Below are positions 57,768 through 64,000 of a stretch of DNA of 64,000 nucleotides, in pieces. Origin of the DNA: WLMZ01 sp031410915 (GTDB lineage: Bacteria; Actinomycetota; Acidimicrobiia; Acidimicrobiales; Ilumatobacteraceae); assembly GCA_031410915.1 (NCBI GenBank), contig JANNZY010000044.1:14985-78984 (forward strand), written 5' to 3'. The notes under the pieces are model-generated. The model ran no database searches and was not told the origin of the DNA. It worked only from the letters and a program-made list of their open reading frames with translations. Position numbers and translations under genes: made by a program. Every line of letters begins with the position of its first letter. The stretch's first letter is position 1.

Positions 57768-58712
57768 GTGCTCGTTGTCGCCGATGATCTGACGGGAGCG
57801 GCCGACGCAGCGGGCGCGTTCGCCACAGCGGGTCATCGCGCCATCGTCCACCTCGATTACGCCGAGCCCGCTCCGGGCGAGGTCACCGTCATCGACACCG
57901 ACAGCCGCACGATGGCCGAAGCTGACGCGTTCCTCGCCACCGCAGCCGCCGTCGAGCTGGCCGGCGACCGGCGTGTGTTCATCAAGATCGACTCGACGCT
58001 GCGCGGCCACGTCCGCGCCGTCGTCGACGGCGCGCTGTCCGCGCTGACGACCCGCCCGTCGCGAGTCGTCGTGTGCCCGTCGTTCCCGGCCCGCGGCCGC
58101 ACCGTGGAGGCCGGCGCGGTGTATGTGGACGGTCAGCTGACTGACGGCCCGACGCTGCGCGACATCTTCTCCGGCTTCACCAGCTCGGGGCTGTTCATCC
58201 CCGCGGCGCGCACCGACGACGAGATCTCGGGCATCGTCCGCTCGATGCCCGACGACTCGTTGTGGGTCGGCTCCGCCGGCCTGGCCCGCCACGTCGCCGA
58301 GCGCTTCACGCCGGCCGACGGTGCCACACGAAGCAGGCCGATGGTGGATCGCGGACCGTTCGCCAAGATCGCCGTGGTGGCAGGCTCGCAACACGAGCGG
58401 ACCACCGAGCAACTGGAGCAACTCTCGCCGAACACGAAGGTGTATCGCATCGATCCACGAGACCACGCGTTCGTGGACCAGGTCGTTCCCGCGCTGCGCA
58501 AGTGCGATGGACTCGTCCTCACCGGCGGGCACACCGCGCGCGTTGTCCTCGACGCGCTTGGCATCGATCGCTTCGTCGTGCGTGGTGAGATCGAGCCCGG
58601 CATCCCGCACGCCGAGGCCGAACTCGACGGCCGCACGATCGCGATCGTCACCAAGGCCGGCGGCTTCGGCGATGCGCAGACCCTTCGCCGGGCTGTCCGG
58701 TTCCTCGTCTGA
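57768..58712 (+). CDS. Four-carbon acid sugar kinase family protein (DUF1537)
   Basis: A 314-residue protein of the DUF1537 four-carbon acid sugar kinase family (OtnK/DtnK), which phosphorylates threonate or erythronate at C4. Diagnostic motifs are VVADDLTGAADAAGAFATAG at the start, FIKIDSTLRGHVRAVVDGAL, the loop VCPSFPARGRTVEAGAVYVDG, and the C-terminal ATP-domain pieces LVLTGGHTARVVLDALG and VTKAGGFGD. It is shorter than the roughly 400-430 residues of characterised members; the reduction is mainly in the region between the two domains. It follows the dehydrogenase by nine bases and ends in TGATG with pdxA2. Confidence 0.87.
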   Translation: MLVVADDLTGAADAAGAFATAGHRAIVHLDYAEPAPGEVTVIDTDSRTMAEADAFLATAAAVELAGDRRVFIKIDSTLRGHVRAVVDGALSALTTRPSRVVVCPSFPARGRTVEAGAVYVDGQLTDGPTLRDIFSGFTSSGLFIPAARTDDEISGIVRSMPDDSLWVGSAGLARHVAERFTPADGATRSRPMVDRGPFAKIAVVAGSQHERTTEQLEQLSPNTKVYRIDPRDHAFVDQVVPALRKCDGLVLTGGHTARVVLDALGIDRFVVRGEIEPGIPHAEAELDGRTIAIVTKAGGFGDAQTLRRAVRFLV

Positions 58713-59737
58713 TGGTCAATACTGGGGCGATGGCTGGTCCGGATCGTCCTGTGGTCGCAGTCACGATGGGTGACCCGGCGGGGGTCGGGCCCGAGGTTGT
58801 GGTGAAGGCGCTGGCCACGCCGGCGGTGCGGGCGATGTGCCGGCCGGTCGTGATCGGCGACGCAGCCAGGCTGCGCCTGGCAGCCGAGCTGTGTGGCATC
58901 ACGATCGACGTTCGCGTCATCGACACGCCGGCCGAAGCCTCCGATGATCCGTCGGCGATCGACGTGATCGAACCCGCGTCGGTCAGTGCCGACCTGGCCT
59001 GGGGTGCTGTGTCGTCCGCCGCCGGCGAGGCCGCATTCCGCTTCATCGAGCGCGCTGCGCAACTTGCCATCGCCGGCGACGTGCACGCGATCTGCACGGC
59101 CCCGCTGAACAAGGAGGCACTGCACGCCGCCGGCCACCTGTTCCCGGGACACACCGAGTTGCTCGCCCACCTGACGGGCACCGGCGAGGTGTCGATGATG
59201 TTGGAGGCGCCGGGTCTGCGCGTCGTGCACGTCACCACGCACGTCGGGATCATCGATGCCATTGCCCGCATCGAGCCCGGCCTCGTCGCGCGCACCATCC
59301 GGCGCGCCGACGAGACCCTCCGACGCGCCGGCATCGCTCACCCACGACTCGCAGTGTGCGGCATCAACCCCCACGCCGGTGAGAATGGGCTGTTCGGCCA
59401 CGGCGAGGAAGGTGCCAAGATCGTCCCGGCCATCGACACGGTTCGCGCTGAAGGCATCGATGCGGTGGGGCCGCTCCCGGCCGACACACTGTTCTTCCGC
59501 GCCCGCCGCGGCGAGTTCGACTGCGTCGTTGCGATGTACCACGACCAGGGTCACGGCCCCGTCAAGGTGCTCGGCCTGGAAGCCGGGGTCAACATCACGA
59601 TCGGGCTGCCGGTCGTGCGCACGTCGGTCGACCACGGCACCGCGTTCGACATCGCCGGCACCGGTGTGGCCGACGAGCGGTCGATGATCGAAGCGCTGAA
59701 GCAGGCCGTCAACCTGGCCGGCGCCGCACTCGCCTGA
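58712..59737 (+). CDS. pdxA2: PdxA2-type 4-phosphothreonate dehydrogenase
   Basis: A 341-residue PdxA-family metal- and NAD-dependent dehydrogenase. Motifs are VAVTMGDPAGVGPEVVVKAL, ICTAPLNKEALHAAGHLFPGHTELLAHLTG with a metal histidine, THVGIIDAI, CGINPHAGENGLFGHGEEG, and VAMYHDQGHGPVKVLG with the second and third metal ligands. Next to a DUF1537 kinase and without other pyridoxal biosynthesis genes, the PdxA2 role is far more likely: oxidation and decarboxylation of threonate 4-phosphate to dihydroxyacetone phosphate. ATG 58712 overlaps the kinase stop; ATG 58730 (MAGPDRP) also fits. It is the last gene of the operon. Confidence 0.87.
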   Translation: MVNTGAMAGPDRPVVAVTMGDPAGVGPEVVVKALATPAVRAMCRPVVIGDAARLRLAAELCGITIDVRVIDTPAEASDDPSAIDVIEPASVSADLAWGAVSSAAGEAAFRFIERAAQLAIAGDVHAICTAPLNKEALHAAGHLFPGHTELLAHLTGTGEVSMMLEAPGLRVVHVTTHVGIIDAIARIEPGLVARTIRRADETLRRAGIAHPRLAVCGINPHAGENGLFGHGEEGAKIVPAIDTVRAEGIDAVGPLPADTLFFRARRGEFDCVVAMYHDQGHGPVKVLGLEAGVNITIGLPVVRTSVDHGTAFDIAGTGVADERSMIEALKQAVNLAGAALA

Positions 59738-59856
59738 GCGGCGCGAGCATCCACAGCGACCCGGCCAAGGCGAACAGTCGTGCACAGGTCCAGCCAGCCG
59801 AATGAGGCGAATTTCACGGAACGGTGTTGCGCCCGTCGCAACTACGCTGGCTGGCC

Positions 59857-60399
59857 ATGACGATCATCCCCGACGACAAGAACTGGACCTGGGTGCTCGA
59901 ACGCGCGTGCCCGGAGTGTGGTTTCGACGCTGGGGCCTTCGATCCCGCCGACATCCCGGCCGCCGTGCGCGACAACGCCGCGGTGTGGACCAAGCTGCTC
60001 GCCGATGATCGGGTCCGTGATCGGCCCGCTCCGCAGATGTGGTCGGCGCTGGAGTACGGGTGCCACGTGCGCGATGTGTTCACGCTGTTCAACGAGCGGC
60101 TGCGACTGATGCTCGAAAACGACGACCCCACGTACCAGAACTGGGACCAGGACGCCACCGCCGTCGACGAGCGGTACGGCGAGCAGGATCCCGCCGATGT
60201 CAGCCCAGCCCTGGTCCACGCCGCGGAGGCCTTGGCCACACGGTTCGAAGGCGTGCAGGGCGACCAATGGTCACGCACGGGCACGCGCAGCGACGGGGCC
60301 AAGTTCACGGTGCACTCGTTCGCGCAGTACCTGATCCACGATCCCGTGCACCACGTGCACGATGCCGAGCAGGGCTACCGCACGCTGTACGGGCGCTGA
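59857..60399 (+). CDS. DinB-like (mycothiol-transferase fold) protein
   Basis: A 180-residue four-helix-bundle protein of the DinB/MDMPI superfamily, many of which use a three-histidine metal site to transfer low-molecular-weight thiols such as mycothiol. Histidine-containing segments are EYGCHVRDVFTLFNERLRLML (about 63-83) and SFAQYLIHDPVHHVHDAEQGY (about 154-174). WTWVLERACPECGFDAGAF at the start belongs to an actinobacterial subgroup with this CPECGFD motif. ATG 59857 was preferred to the start 33 bases upstream because it gives the family N terminus. It is separated from pdxA2 by 119 bases in which nothing else is seen. Confidence 0.8.
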   Translation: MTIIPDDKNWTWVLERACPECGFDAGAFDPADIPAAVRDNAAVWTKLLADDRVRDRPAPQMWSALEYGCHVRDVFTLFNERLRLMLENDDPTYQNWDQDATAVDERYGEQDPADVSPALVHAAEALATRFEGVQGDQWSRTGTRSDGAKFTVHSFAQYLIHDPVHHVHDAEQGYRTLYGR

Positions 60400-60403
60400 C
60401 CCG

Positions 60404-61510
60404 ATGACACGTTCGTGGGTCGTCGCAGCTCTCGCCGGGCTGCTGCTGGCCGCGTGCGCCGACAAGAAATCGACCACGGAGCAGTCCCCGCCACCGGCAA
60501 CGGCTGCGCCGACGACAACGGGCGCCTCGCCGGCGCCCGCAAACACCACCAACACCACGACCACGACCACGGCCACGACGACCACGACGGCCACCACCCC
60601 GACCGGTGTCGTGCCGATGGAGCCCGTCCAGCCGCTCACGGTGCAGCAGTTGCTCGATCTCGGCCGGCCGATCGTGCTGGCCCATGCCGGCGGCGAGGAC
60701 CAGTTCCCGCACTCGTCGCCCTACGGTTTCGGCGAGAGCGCACGTGCCGGCGTGGACATGCTCGACTTCGACGTGCAGCTCACGGCCGATGACGTGCTCG
60801 TCGTGCAGCACGACGATTCCACGGGCCGCACTGCGAACCAGGATCTCGTCGTCGCCGAGAGCACCTACGAGCAACTCCACGCGCTGGACAACGCCTTCTG
60901 GTTCACCGCAGCCGGCACGAAGACCGGCCAACCGGACAGCGCGTACATCTACCGCGGCATCCGCACCGGCGACGTCGCCCCACCCACGGGGTACAGCTCC
61001 GACGACTTCGCGATCACCCGCTTCAGCGATCTGCTGGACCGCTTCCCGAGCCTTCCCGTCAACATCGAGATCAAGGGCGAGGGCGAGCGCGGCGCGATGA
61101 TCGCCGCCGCGCTCGCCGAGGTGTTGACCGACCACGATCTGCTCGACAACGCGGTCGTCGCCGCGTTCGACGACACCGTCGTCACCGCGTTCCACGAGAT
61201 TGCACCGTCGGTGGAGATCACGCCCGGTCTCGGCGCGGCGTCGGCGTTCGTCCTCGGCGACACCCCACTTCCCGACGGCATGCGCATCCTGCAGGTCCCG
61301 GTCCAGTTCCAAGACATCGTCGTGCTCAGCCCGGAGAACATCGCCAAGTCACATGCCGCTGGGTACGTCATCTGGGTCTGGCCCAACGACCGCACGTGGG
61401 AGAACCCGAAGGGTTACCGCGCCCTGCTCGACCTCGGTCTCGACGGGTTGAACATCAACTACCCGGCCGATGGCGTGGCTGCCGTCAGAGCACTCAGCAC
61501 CACCGAGTGA
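60404..61510 (+). CDS. Glycerophosphodiester phosphodiesterase-like lipoprotein
   Basis: A 368-residue secreted TIM-barrel protein. The signal MTRSWVVAALAGLLLAAC ends in a lipobox with C18. A Thr/Ala/Pro-rich linker (about 19-75) includes two long Thr runs. The catalytic barrel begins with IVLAHAGGEDQFPHSSPYGFGE and follows with DMLDFDVQLTADDVLVVQHDDSTGRT and NIEIKGEG, the GDPD layout. The usual start HRG-x5-PENT is replaced by HAGGEDQFPHSS, so the first histidine is kept but the neighbouring arginine and glutamate are not; the DFDV and QHDD elements are conserved. It could hydrolyse glycerophosphodiesters at the cell surface, with altered specificity. It starts five bases after the DinB gene. 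Confidence 0.8.
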   Translation: MTRSWVVAALAGLLLAACADKKSTTEQSPPPATAAPTTTGASPAPANTTNTTTTTTATTTTTATTPTGVVPMEPVQPLTVQQLLDLGRPIVLAHAGGEDQFPHSSPYGFGESARAGVDMLDFDVQLTADDVLVVQHDDSTGRTANQDLVVAESTYEQLHALDNAFWFTAAGTKTGQPDSAYIYRGIRTGDVAPPTGYSSDDFAITRFSDLLDRFPSLPVNIEIKGEGERGAMIAAALAEVLTDHDLLDNAVVAAFDDTVVTAFHEIAPSVEITPGLGAASAFVLGDTPLPDGMRILQVPVQFQDIVVLSPENIAKSHAAGYVIWVWPNDRTWENPKGYRALLDLGLDGLNINYPADGVAAVRALSTTE

Positions 61511-61531
61511 TCCGGTAGCGTCGCCGTCACC

Positions 61532-61993
61532 ATGTCCACACCAGAACAACGCCTCGCCGAGCTCGGCCTCGAGCTCCCACCCGCCCCGAACCCGGTCGGC
61601 AGCTACGTCACGTTCGTGCGCACCGGCAACCTCGGCTACACGTCCGGGCACGGTCCGGGTCGGGCCGACGGCAGCAACATCACCGGCAAGGTCGGCGCCG
61701 ACCTCACCATCGAGGAGGGCACCGAAGCGGCGCGCGTCGTCGGCCTCAACCTGCTCGCCACACTCCGCAGCCAGCTCGGTTCACTGGACAAGGTCACGCG
61801 AGTTGTCAAGGTGCTCGGCATGGTCAACTGCCCGCCCGACTTCGAGGCCCAGCCGCAGGTCATCAACGGCTGCTCGAACCTGTTCGTCGACATCTTCGGC
61901 GACGCCGGCCGTCACGCCCGCAGCGCAGTGGGCATGGGATCGCTGCCGATGAACATCTCCGTCGAGATCGAAGTCGTCGTCGAGATCGGGTAG
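61532..61993 (+). CDS. RidA (YjgF/YER057c/UK114) family protein
   Basis: A 153-residue RidA-family protein; members hydrolyse reactive enamines or imines formed by PLP enzymes. It shows YVTFVRTGNLGYTSGHGPGRADG, ARVVGLNLLATLRSQLGSLDKVTRVVKVLGMVN and the ending GRHARSAVGMGSLPMNISVEIEVVVEI with the catalytic arginine in HARSAVG. Length fits the slightly larger actinobacterial branch. It lies 22 bases after the GDPD-like gene and is convergent with the ABC ATPase gene, one base apart at the stops. Confidence 0.88.
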   Translation: MSTPEQRLAELGLELPPAPNPVGSYVTFVRTGNLGYTSGHGPGRADGSNITGKVGADLTIEEGTEAARVVGLNLLATLRSQLGSLDKVTRVVKVLGMVNCPPDFEAQPQVINGCSNLFVDIFGDAGRHARSAVGMGSLPMNISVEIEVVVEIG

Positions 61994-61994
61994 C

Positions 61995-63077
61995 TCAAGC
62001 GACGTCGTCGACGGGGACGGCTGCGTTCTCGCCGATCGACTCGCACACCGCGCGGCCGCCGTCGAAGCGAACACCGACTCGATCGCCGGGGCTGAACCCG
62101 CCGGCGAGCGAGCTCGACAATCGGGCAGAAACCAACCGGTCGATCACATCGAGGCGGATGCCGATGTTCGTCGACGCTCCCTCGAACGTCGTGGACGTGA
62201 TCGTGCCCGGCATACCGGTGTCGATCGCGTCGACGGTCACGTCTTCGGGACGTACCAGCAACAGCACGTGCTCACCGCTGCCGCGTCCCGCGCCGGCGGC
62301 GGTCGTCACCACGTGGCCGGACACATCGACGGCGTCGCCGCCGAGCACCGTCGCCGGCAGCTCGTTCATCGACCCGACGAATCGCGCGACGAACGCGCTC
62401 GCCGGTCGGCTGTAGACCTCGGCCGGCGCGGCGATCTGCTCGAGCCGCCCGTTGGACATCACGCCGACACGATCGGCGATGCCGAGTGCCTCTTCCTGGT
62501 CGTGGGTGACGAGCAACGTCGTGATGCCAAGCTCGGTCTGGATGCGGCGAATCTCGTCACGCAGCGACAGCCGCACCTTCGCGTCGAGCGCGGAGAGCGG
62601 CTCGTCGAGCAGCAGGACTTCGGGTCGGATCGCCAACGCCCGGGCCAGCGCGACACGTTGCTGCTGGCCGCCTGAGAGCTGGTGCGGATAACGATCGGCC
62701 ATCGCGCCGAGCTGCACCAGCTCGAGCATCTCGGCGACGCGCTGCTTGCGGTCGCTCGCCGGCATCTTGCGCGTCCGCAGCCCGAAGTCGACGTTCAACG
62801 CGACGTTCAGGTTCGGGAACAGGCTGTAGCTCTGGAAGACCATGCCCATGTTGCGCCTGTGGGCCGGCATGTGCGTGATCTCGGTCTCGTGGAGGCGTAC
62901 CGATCCGCTGTCCGGCCGCTCGAAGCCGGCTGCGATGCGCAGCGCCGTCGTCTTGCCGCAGCCCGACGGTCCGAGCAGGCTGATCAGCTCGCCGGGCTCG
63001 ATCGCGAGGTCGAGACGTTCGAGCGCGACCGTGGTGCCGAACGTCTTGCGGACTGCATTGAACGAGAGCGCGGACAT
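61995..63077 (-). CDS. ABC importer ATPase, PotA-type with TOBE domain
   Basis: A 360-residue ATPase of the spermidine/putrescine or iron/sulfate importer class. Walker A is LLGPSGCGKTTALR (34-47), the Q-loop is GMVFQSYSLFPNLNV, the signature is QLSGGQQQRVALARA, Walker B is EVLLLDEPLSALDAK and the switch histidine is in LLVTHDQEEAL. The C-terminal 110 residues form the TOBE_2 regulatory domain (VARFVGSMNELPATVLGGDAV, LLLVRPEDV). ATG 63077 gives MSALSFNAVRKTFG; the open frame beyond is a shadow of the permease. It is the promoter-distal gene of an importer whose first genes lie beyond the right edge. Confidence 0.9.
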   Translation of the reverse strand: MSALSFNAVRKTFGTTVALERLDLAIEPGELISLLGPSGCGKTTALRIAAGFERPDSGSVRLHETEITHMPAHRRNMGMVFQSYSLFPNLNVALNVDFGLRTRKMPASDRKQRVAEMLELVQLGAMADRYPHQLSGGQQQRVALARALAIRPEVLLLDEPLSALDAKVRLSLRDEIRRIQTELGITTLLVTHDQEEALGIADRVGVMSNGRLEQIAAPAEVYSRPASAFVARFVGSMNELPATVLGGDAVDVSGHVVTTAAGAGRGSGEHVLLLVRPEDVTVDAIDTGMPGTITSTTFEGASTNIGIRLDVIDRLVSARLSSSLAGGFSPGDRVGVRFDGGRAVCESIGENAAVPVDDVA

Positions 63078-63088
63078 CGAGTTCCTGC

Positions 63089-63937
63089 CTAGAAGGTGGT
63101 GGTGATGCGGGCTTGACCGCGCTTGCGAGTGAGGATGGTCAAGAGCGCGAACAGCGCAGTGGTGGCGACGAGAGCGAACAGCGCGAGGCCCATGCCACCC
63201 TGCGGTTCTCGGCTGCGGTACTCGGCCATGAACTGCGGGAACGTGCGCTTGAGCAGCACCTGGGCAATGGTGAACTCGCCGAGCACGACGGTGACCGTGA
63301 GAAAGGTCGACGACACGATCGCAGTGCGAAGATTCGGGATCAGGGCCCGCCGCAACGTGGTTCCCCAGCCGGCACCGAGACTGCGTGACGCGTCGACGAG
63401 CGTCTTGATGTCCAGCGCGCGGATGCCGGCGTCGAGCGCCCGGAACGTGAACGGCAGCGCGAGCACGACGTAGAACGGGATGAGCGAGAAGTCGGAGTTG
63501 AGGAACCAGCGGGCGTGCGGCTTGATCACCCGGATGCCGGCCACGAGCGCGATCGGTGGGATCACGTACGGCAACACGGTGAGGAACTCCACGAACGTGC
63601 GCGCCTTGGGGACCCGCAGGTGCACCCAGATCGCGGTCGGCAGCAGCAACCCGATCGTGAGGATCGCGGTGCCGACGGCGAGTTGCGTGCTGAGCCACAG
63701 CGAGTCCTGGAACTGCTGCTCACCGAACGCTTTGGTGATGCCCTTCAGCGAGTACTTGTCGATCAGGTTGTGCCAGCCGAGCGTGATCATCGGCACGTTC
63801 TGCAACGCGAAGCGGGCCATCGCCAGCAATGGCACGACGAAGTACACGACACACGCGAGCACCACCACGATCGGCCCGATCTTGCCCCACCCGCGAGCCT
63901 GCTTGGCTGTCGGGACCTGCGTCGTCACGCTCGCCAT
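63089..63937 (-). CDS. ABC importer permease, PotB/PotC-like
   Basis: A 282-residue permease with about six helices (IGPIVVVLACVVYFVVPLLAMARF, AILTIGLLLPTAIWV, VLPYVIPPIALVAGIRVI, YVVLALPFTFRALDAGI, LALFALVATTALFALLTIL) and the EAA loop KTLVDASRSLGAGWGTTLRRALIPNL used for ATPase docking. It is typical of the polyamine/iron/thiamine importer group. ATG 63937 (MASVTT) is taken as the start; an upstream in-frame start at 63979 lies well inside the 3' end of the other permease gene. It is 11 bases upstream of the ATPase gene and overlaps the partial permease gene by 13 bases. Confidence 0.87.
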   Translation of the reverse strand: MASVTTQVPTAKQARGWGKIGPIVVVLACVVYFVVPLLAMARFALQNVPMITLGWHNLIDKYSLKGITKAFGEQQFQDSLWLSTQLAVGTAILTIGLLLPTAIWVHLRVPKARTFVEFLTVLPYVIPPIALVAGIRVIKPHARWFLNSDFSLIPFYVVLALPFTFRALDAGIRALDIKTLVDASRSLGAGWGTTLRRALIPNLRTAIVSSTFLTVTVVLGEFTIAQVLLKRTFPQFMAEYRSREPQGGMGLALFALVATTALFALLTILTRKRGQARITTTF

Positions 63938-64000
63938 CGCTCGGCCTTCCGTCGCAGGAACCAGTAGAACCCCATGCACATGGCCATGACGATGATCATC
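63925..64000 (-). CDS. C-terminal fragment of a further ABC permease, cut by window edge
   Basis: The last 24 residues before a TGA at 63927-63925 read MIIVMAMCMGFYWFLRRKAE and then RWRA, a hydrophobic helix ending in a basic cytoplasmic tail. This is how many permease subunits end. Its position directly upstream of, and overlapping, the PotB/PotC-like gene makes it the other permease of the importer. The rest is outside the window. Confidence 0.65.
   Translation of the reverse strand, partial: MIIVMAMCMGFYWFLRRKAERWRA

Noticed and set aside
58712..59737. Canonical pyridoxal biosynthesis PdxA
   Set aside because: Gene context with a DUF1537 kinase and no other pyridoxal genes favours PdxA2 acid-sugar catabolism.
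1..64000. rRNA, tRNA or IS elements
   Set aside because: Reading both strands showed no tRNA cloverleaf with CCA-type end, no rRNA-like stretch and no transposase or integrase motif; a tRNA scan could still find one missed by eye.

Overview
The window is gene-dense, high-GC bacterial DNA. The G/C-biased third codon positions, many GTG starts, ATGA/GTGA/TGATG junctions, PAP2/DinB/DUF559-type families and a C-terminal HRDC UvrD2-like helicase all suggest an Actinomycetota chromosome. The gene mix (paired luciferase-like monooxygenases, four-carbon acid sugar catabolism, carotenoid oxygenase) would suit an Acidimicrobiia (Ilumatobacter-like) organism, but that placement is inference. I see no rRNA, tRNA, transposase, integrase or cas gene.

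Layout. 1-5.7 kb: start of a DsbA-like gene, an AlkB-like dioxygenase, a leftward operon of an FAD/NAD(P)-binding protein and two luciferase-like flavin monooxygenases, and a glyoxalase-fold protein. 5.9-10.2 kb: dienelactone hydrolase plus class II fumarase, then an HxlR regulator divergent from a 14-TM-type MFS exporter. 10.2-20.3 kb: an envelope/lipid block with three PAP2 phosphatases, a BrkB-like membrane protein, a PAS-GAF-PP2C phosphatase, a diacylglycerol-kinase-like enzyme, and an FtsX-type ABC exporter whose permease gene is split by a one-base frameshift and which has two ATPases. 20.3-21.9 kb: an AbiEi/DUF559-like gene bracketed by two copies of a 107-bp hairpin-forming repeat. 21.9-25 kb: a long UvrD2-like helicase.

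25-32.8 kb: a ROK regulator followed by a sugar ABC importer (two permeases and a Tat/lipoprotein-type binding protein, no ATPase), a GH15-like and a GH31 glycosidase. The genes overlap or nearly abut, giving one uptake-and-hydrolysis operon, probably for alpha-glucosides. 32.8-37.8 kb: a Thr-rich lipoprotein, a SoxA-like amine oxidase coupled to a Rieske oxygenase (probable N-demethylation), and a CocE/NonD hydrolase. 37.8-39.6 kb: a small accessory patch where a DUF4143 ATPase with 22-bp tandem repeats upstream lies between remnants of a VOC gene and an oligopeptide ABC ATPase gene. 39.6-42.2 kb: a gamma-butyrobetaine-dioxygenase-like enzyme convergent with an aldehyde dehydrogenase. 42.3-51.1 kb: recC-recB-recD.

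51.1-55.6 kb: an amidohydrolase, a carotenoid oxygenase, a three-helix membrane protein and an EamA exporter. 55.6-59.7 kb: an aminotransferase, D-2-hydroxyacid dehydrogenase, DUF1537 kinase and PdxA2 operon. Its chemistry would carry 4-hydroxythreonine via a 2-oxo acid and threonate to threonate 4-phosphate and dihydroxyacetone phosphate; this is the best metabolic hypothesis in the window. 59.8-64 kb: a DinB protein, a glycerophosphodiesterase-like lipoprotein, a RidA protein, and the leftward end of a polyamine-type ABC importer running off the right edge.

Main points for a second look: the repeat pair around the DUF559 gene, the 22-bp repeats and broken genes around the DUF4143 ATPase, the frameshifted exporter with two complementary-degenerate ATPases, and the hydroxythreonine/threonate operon.
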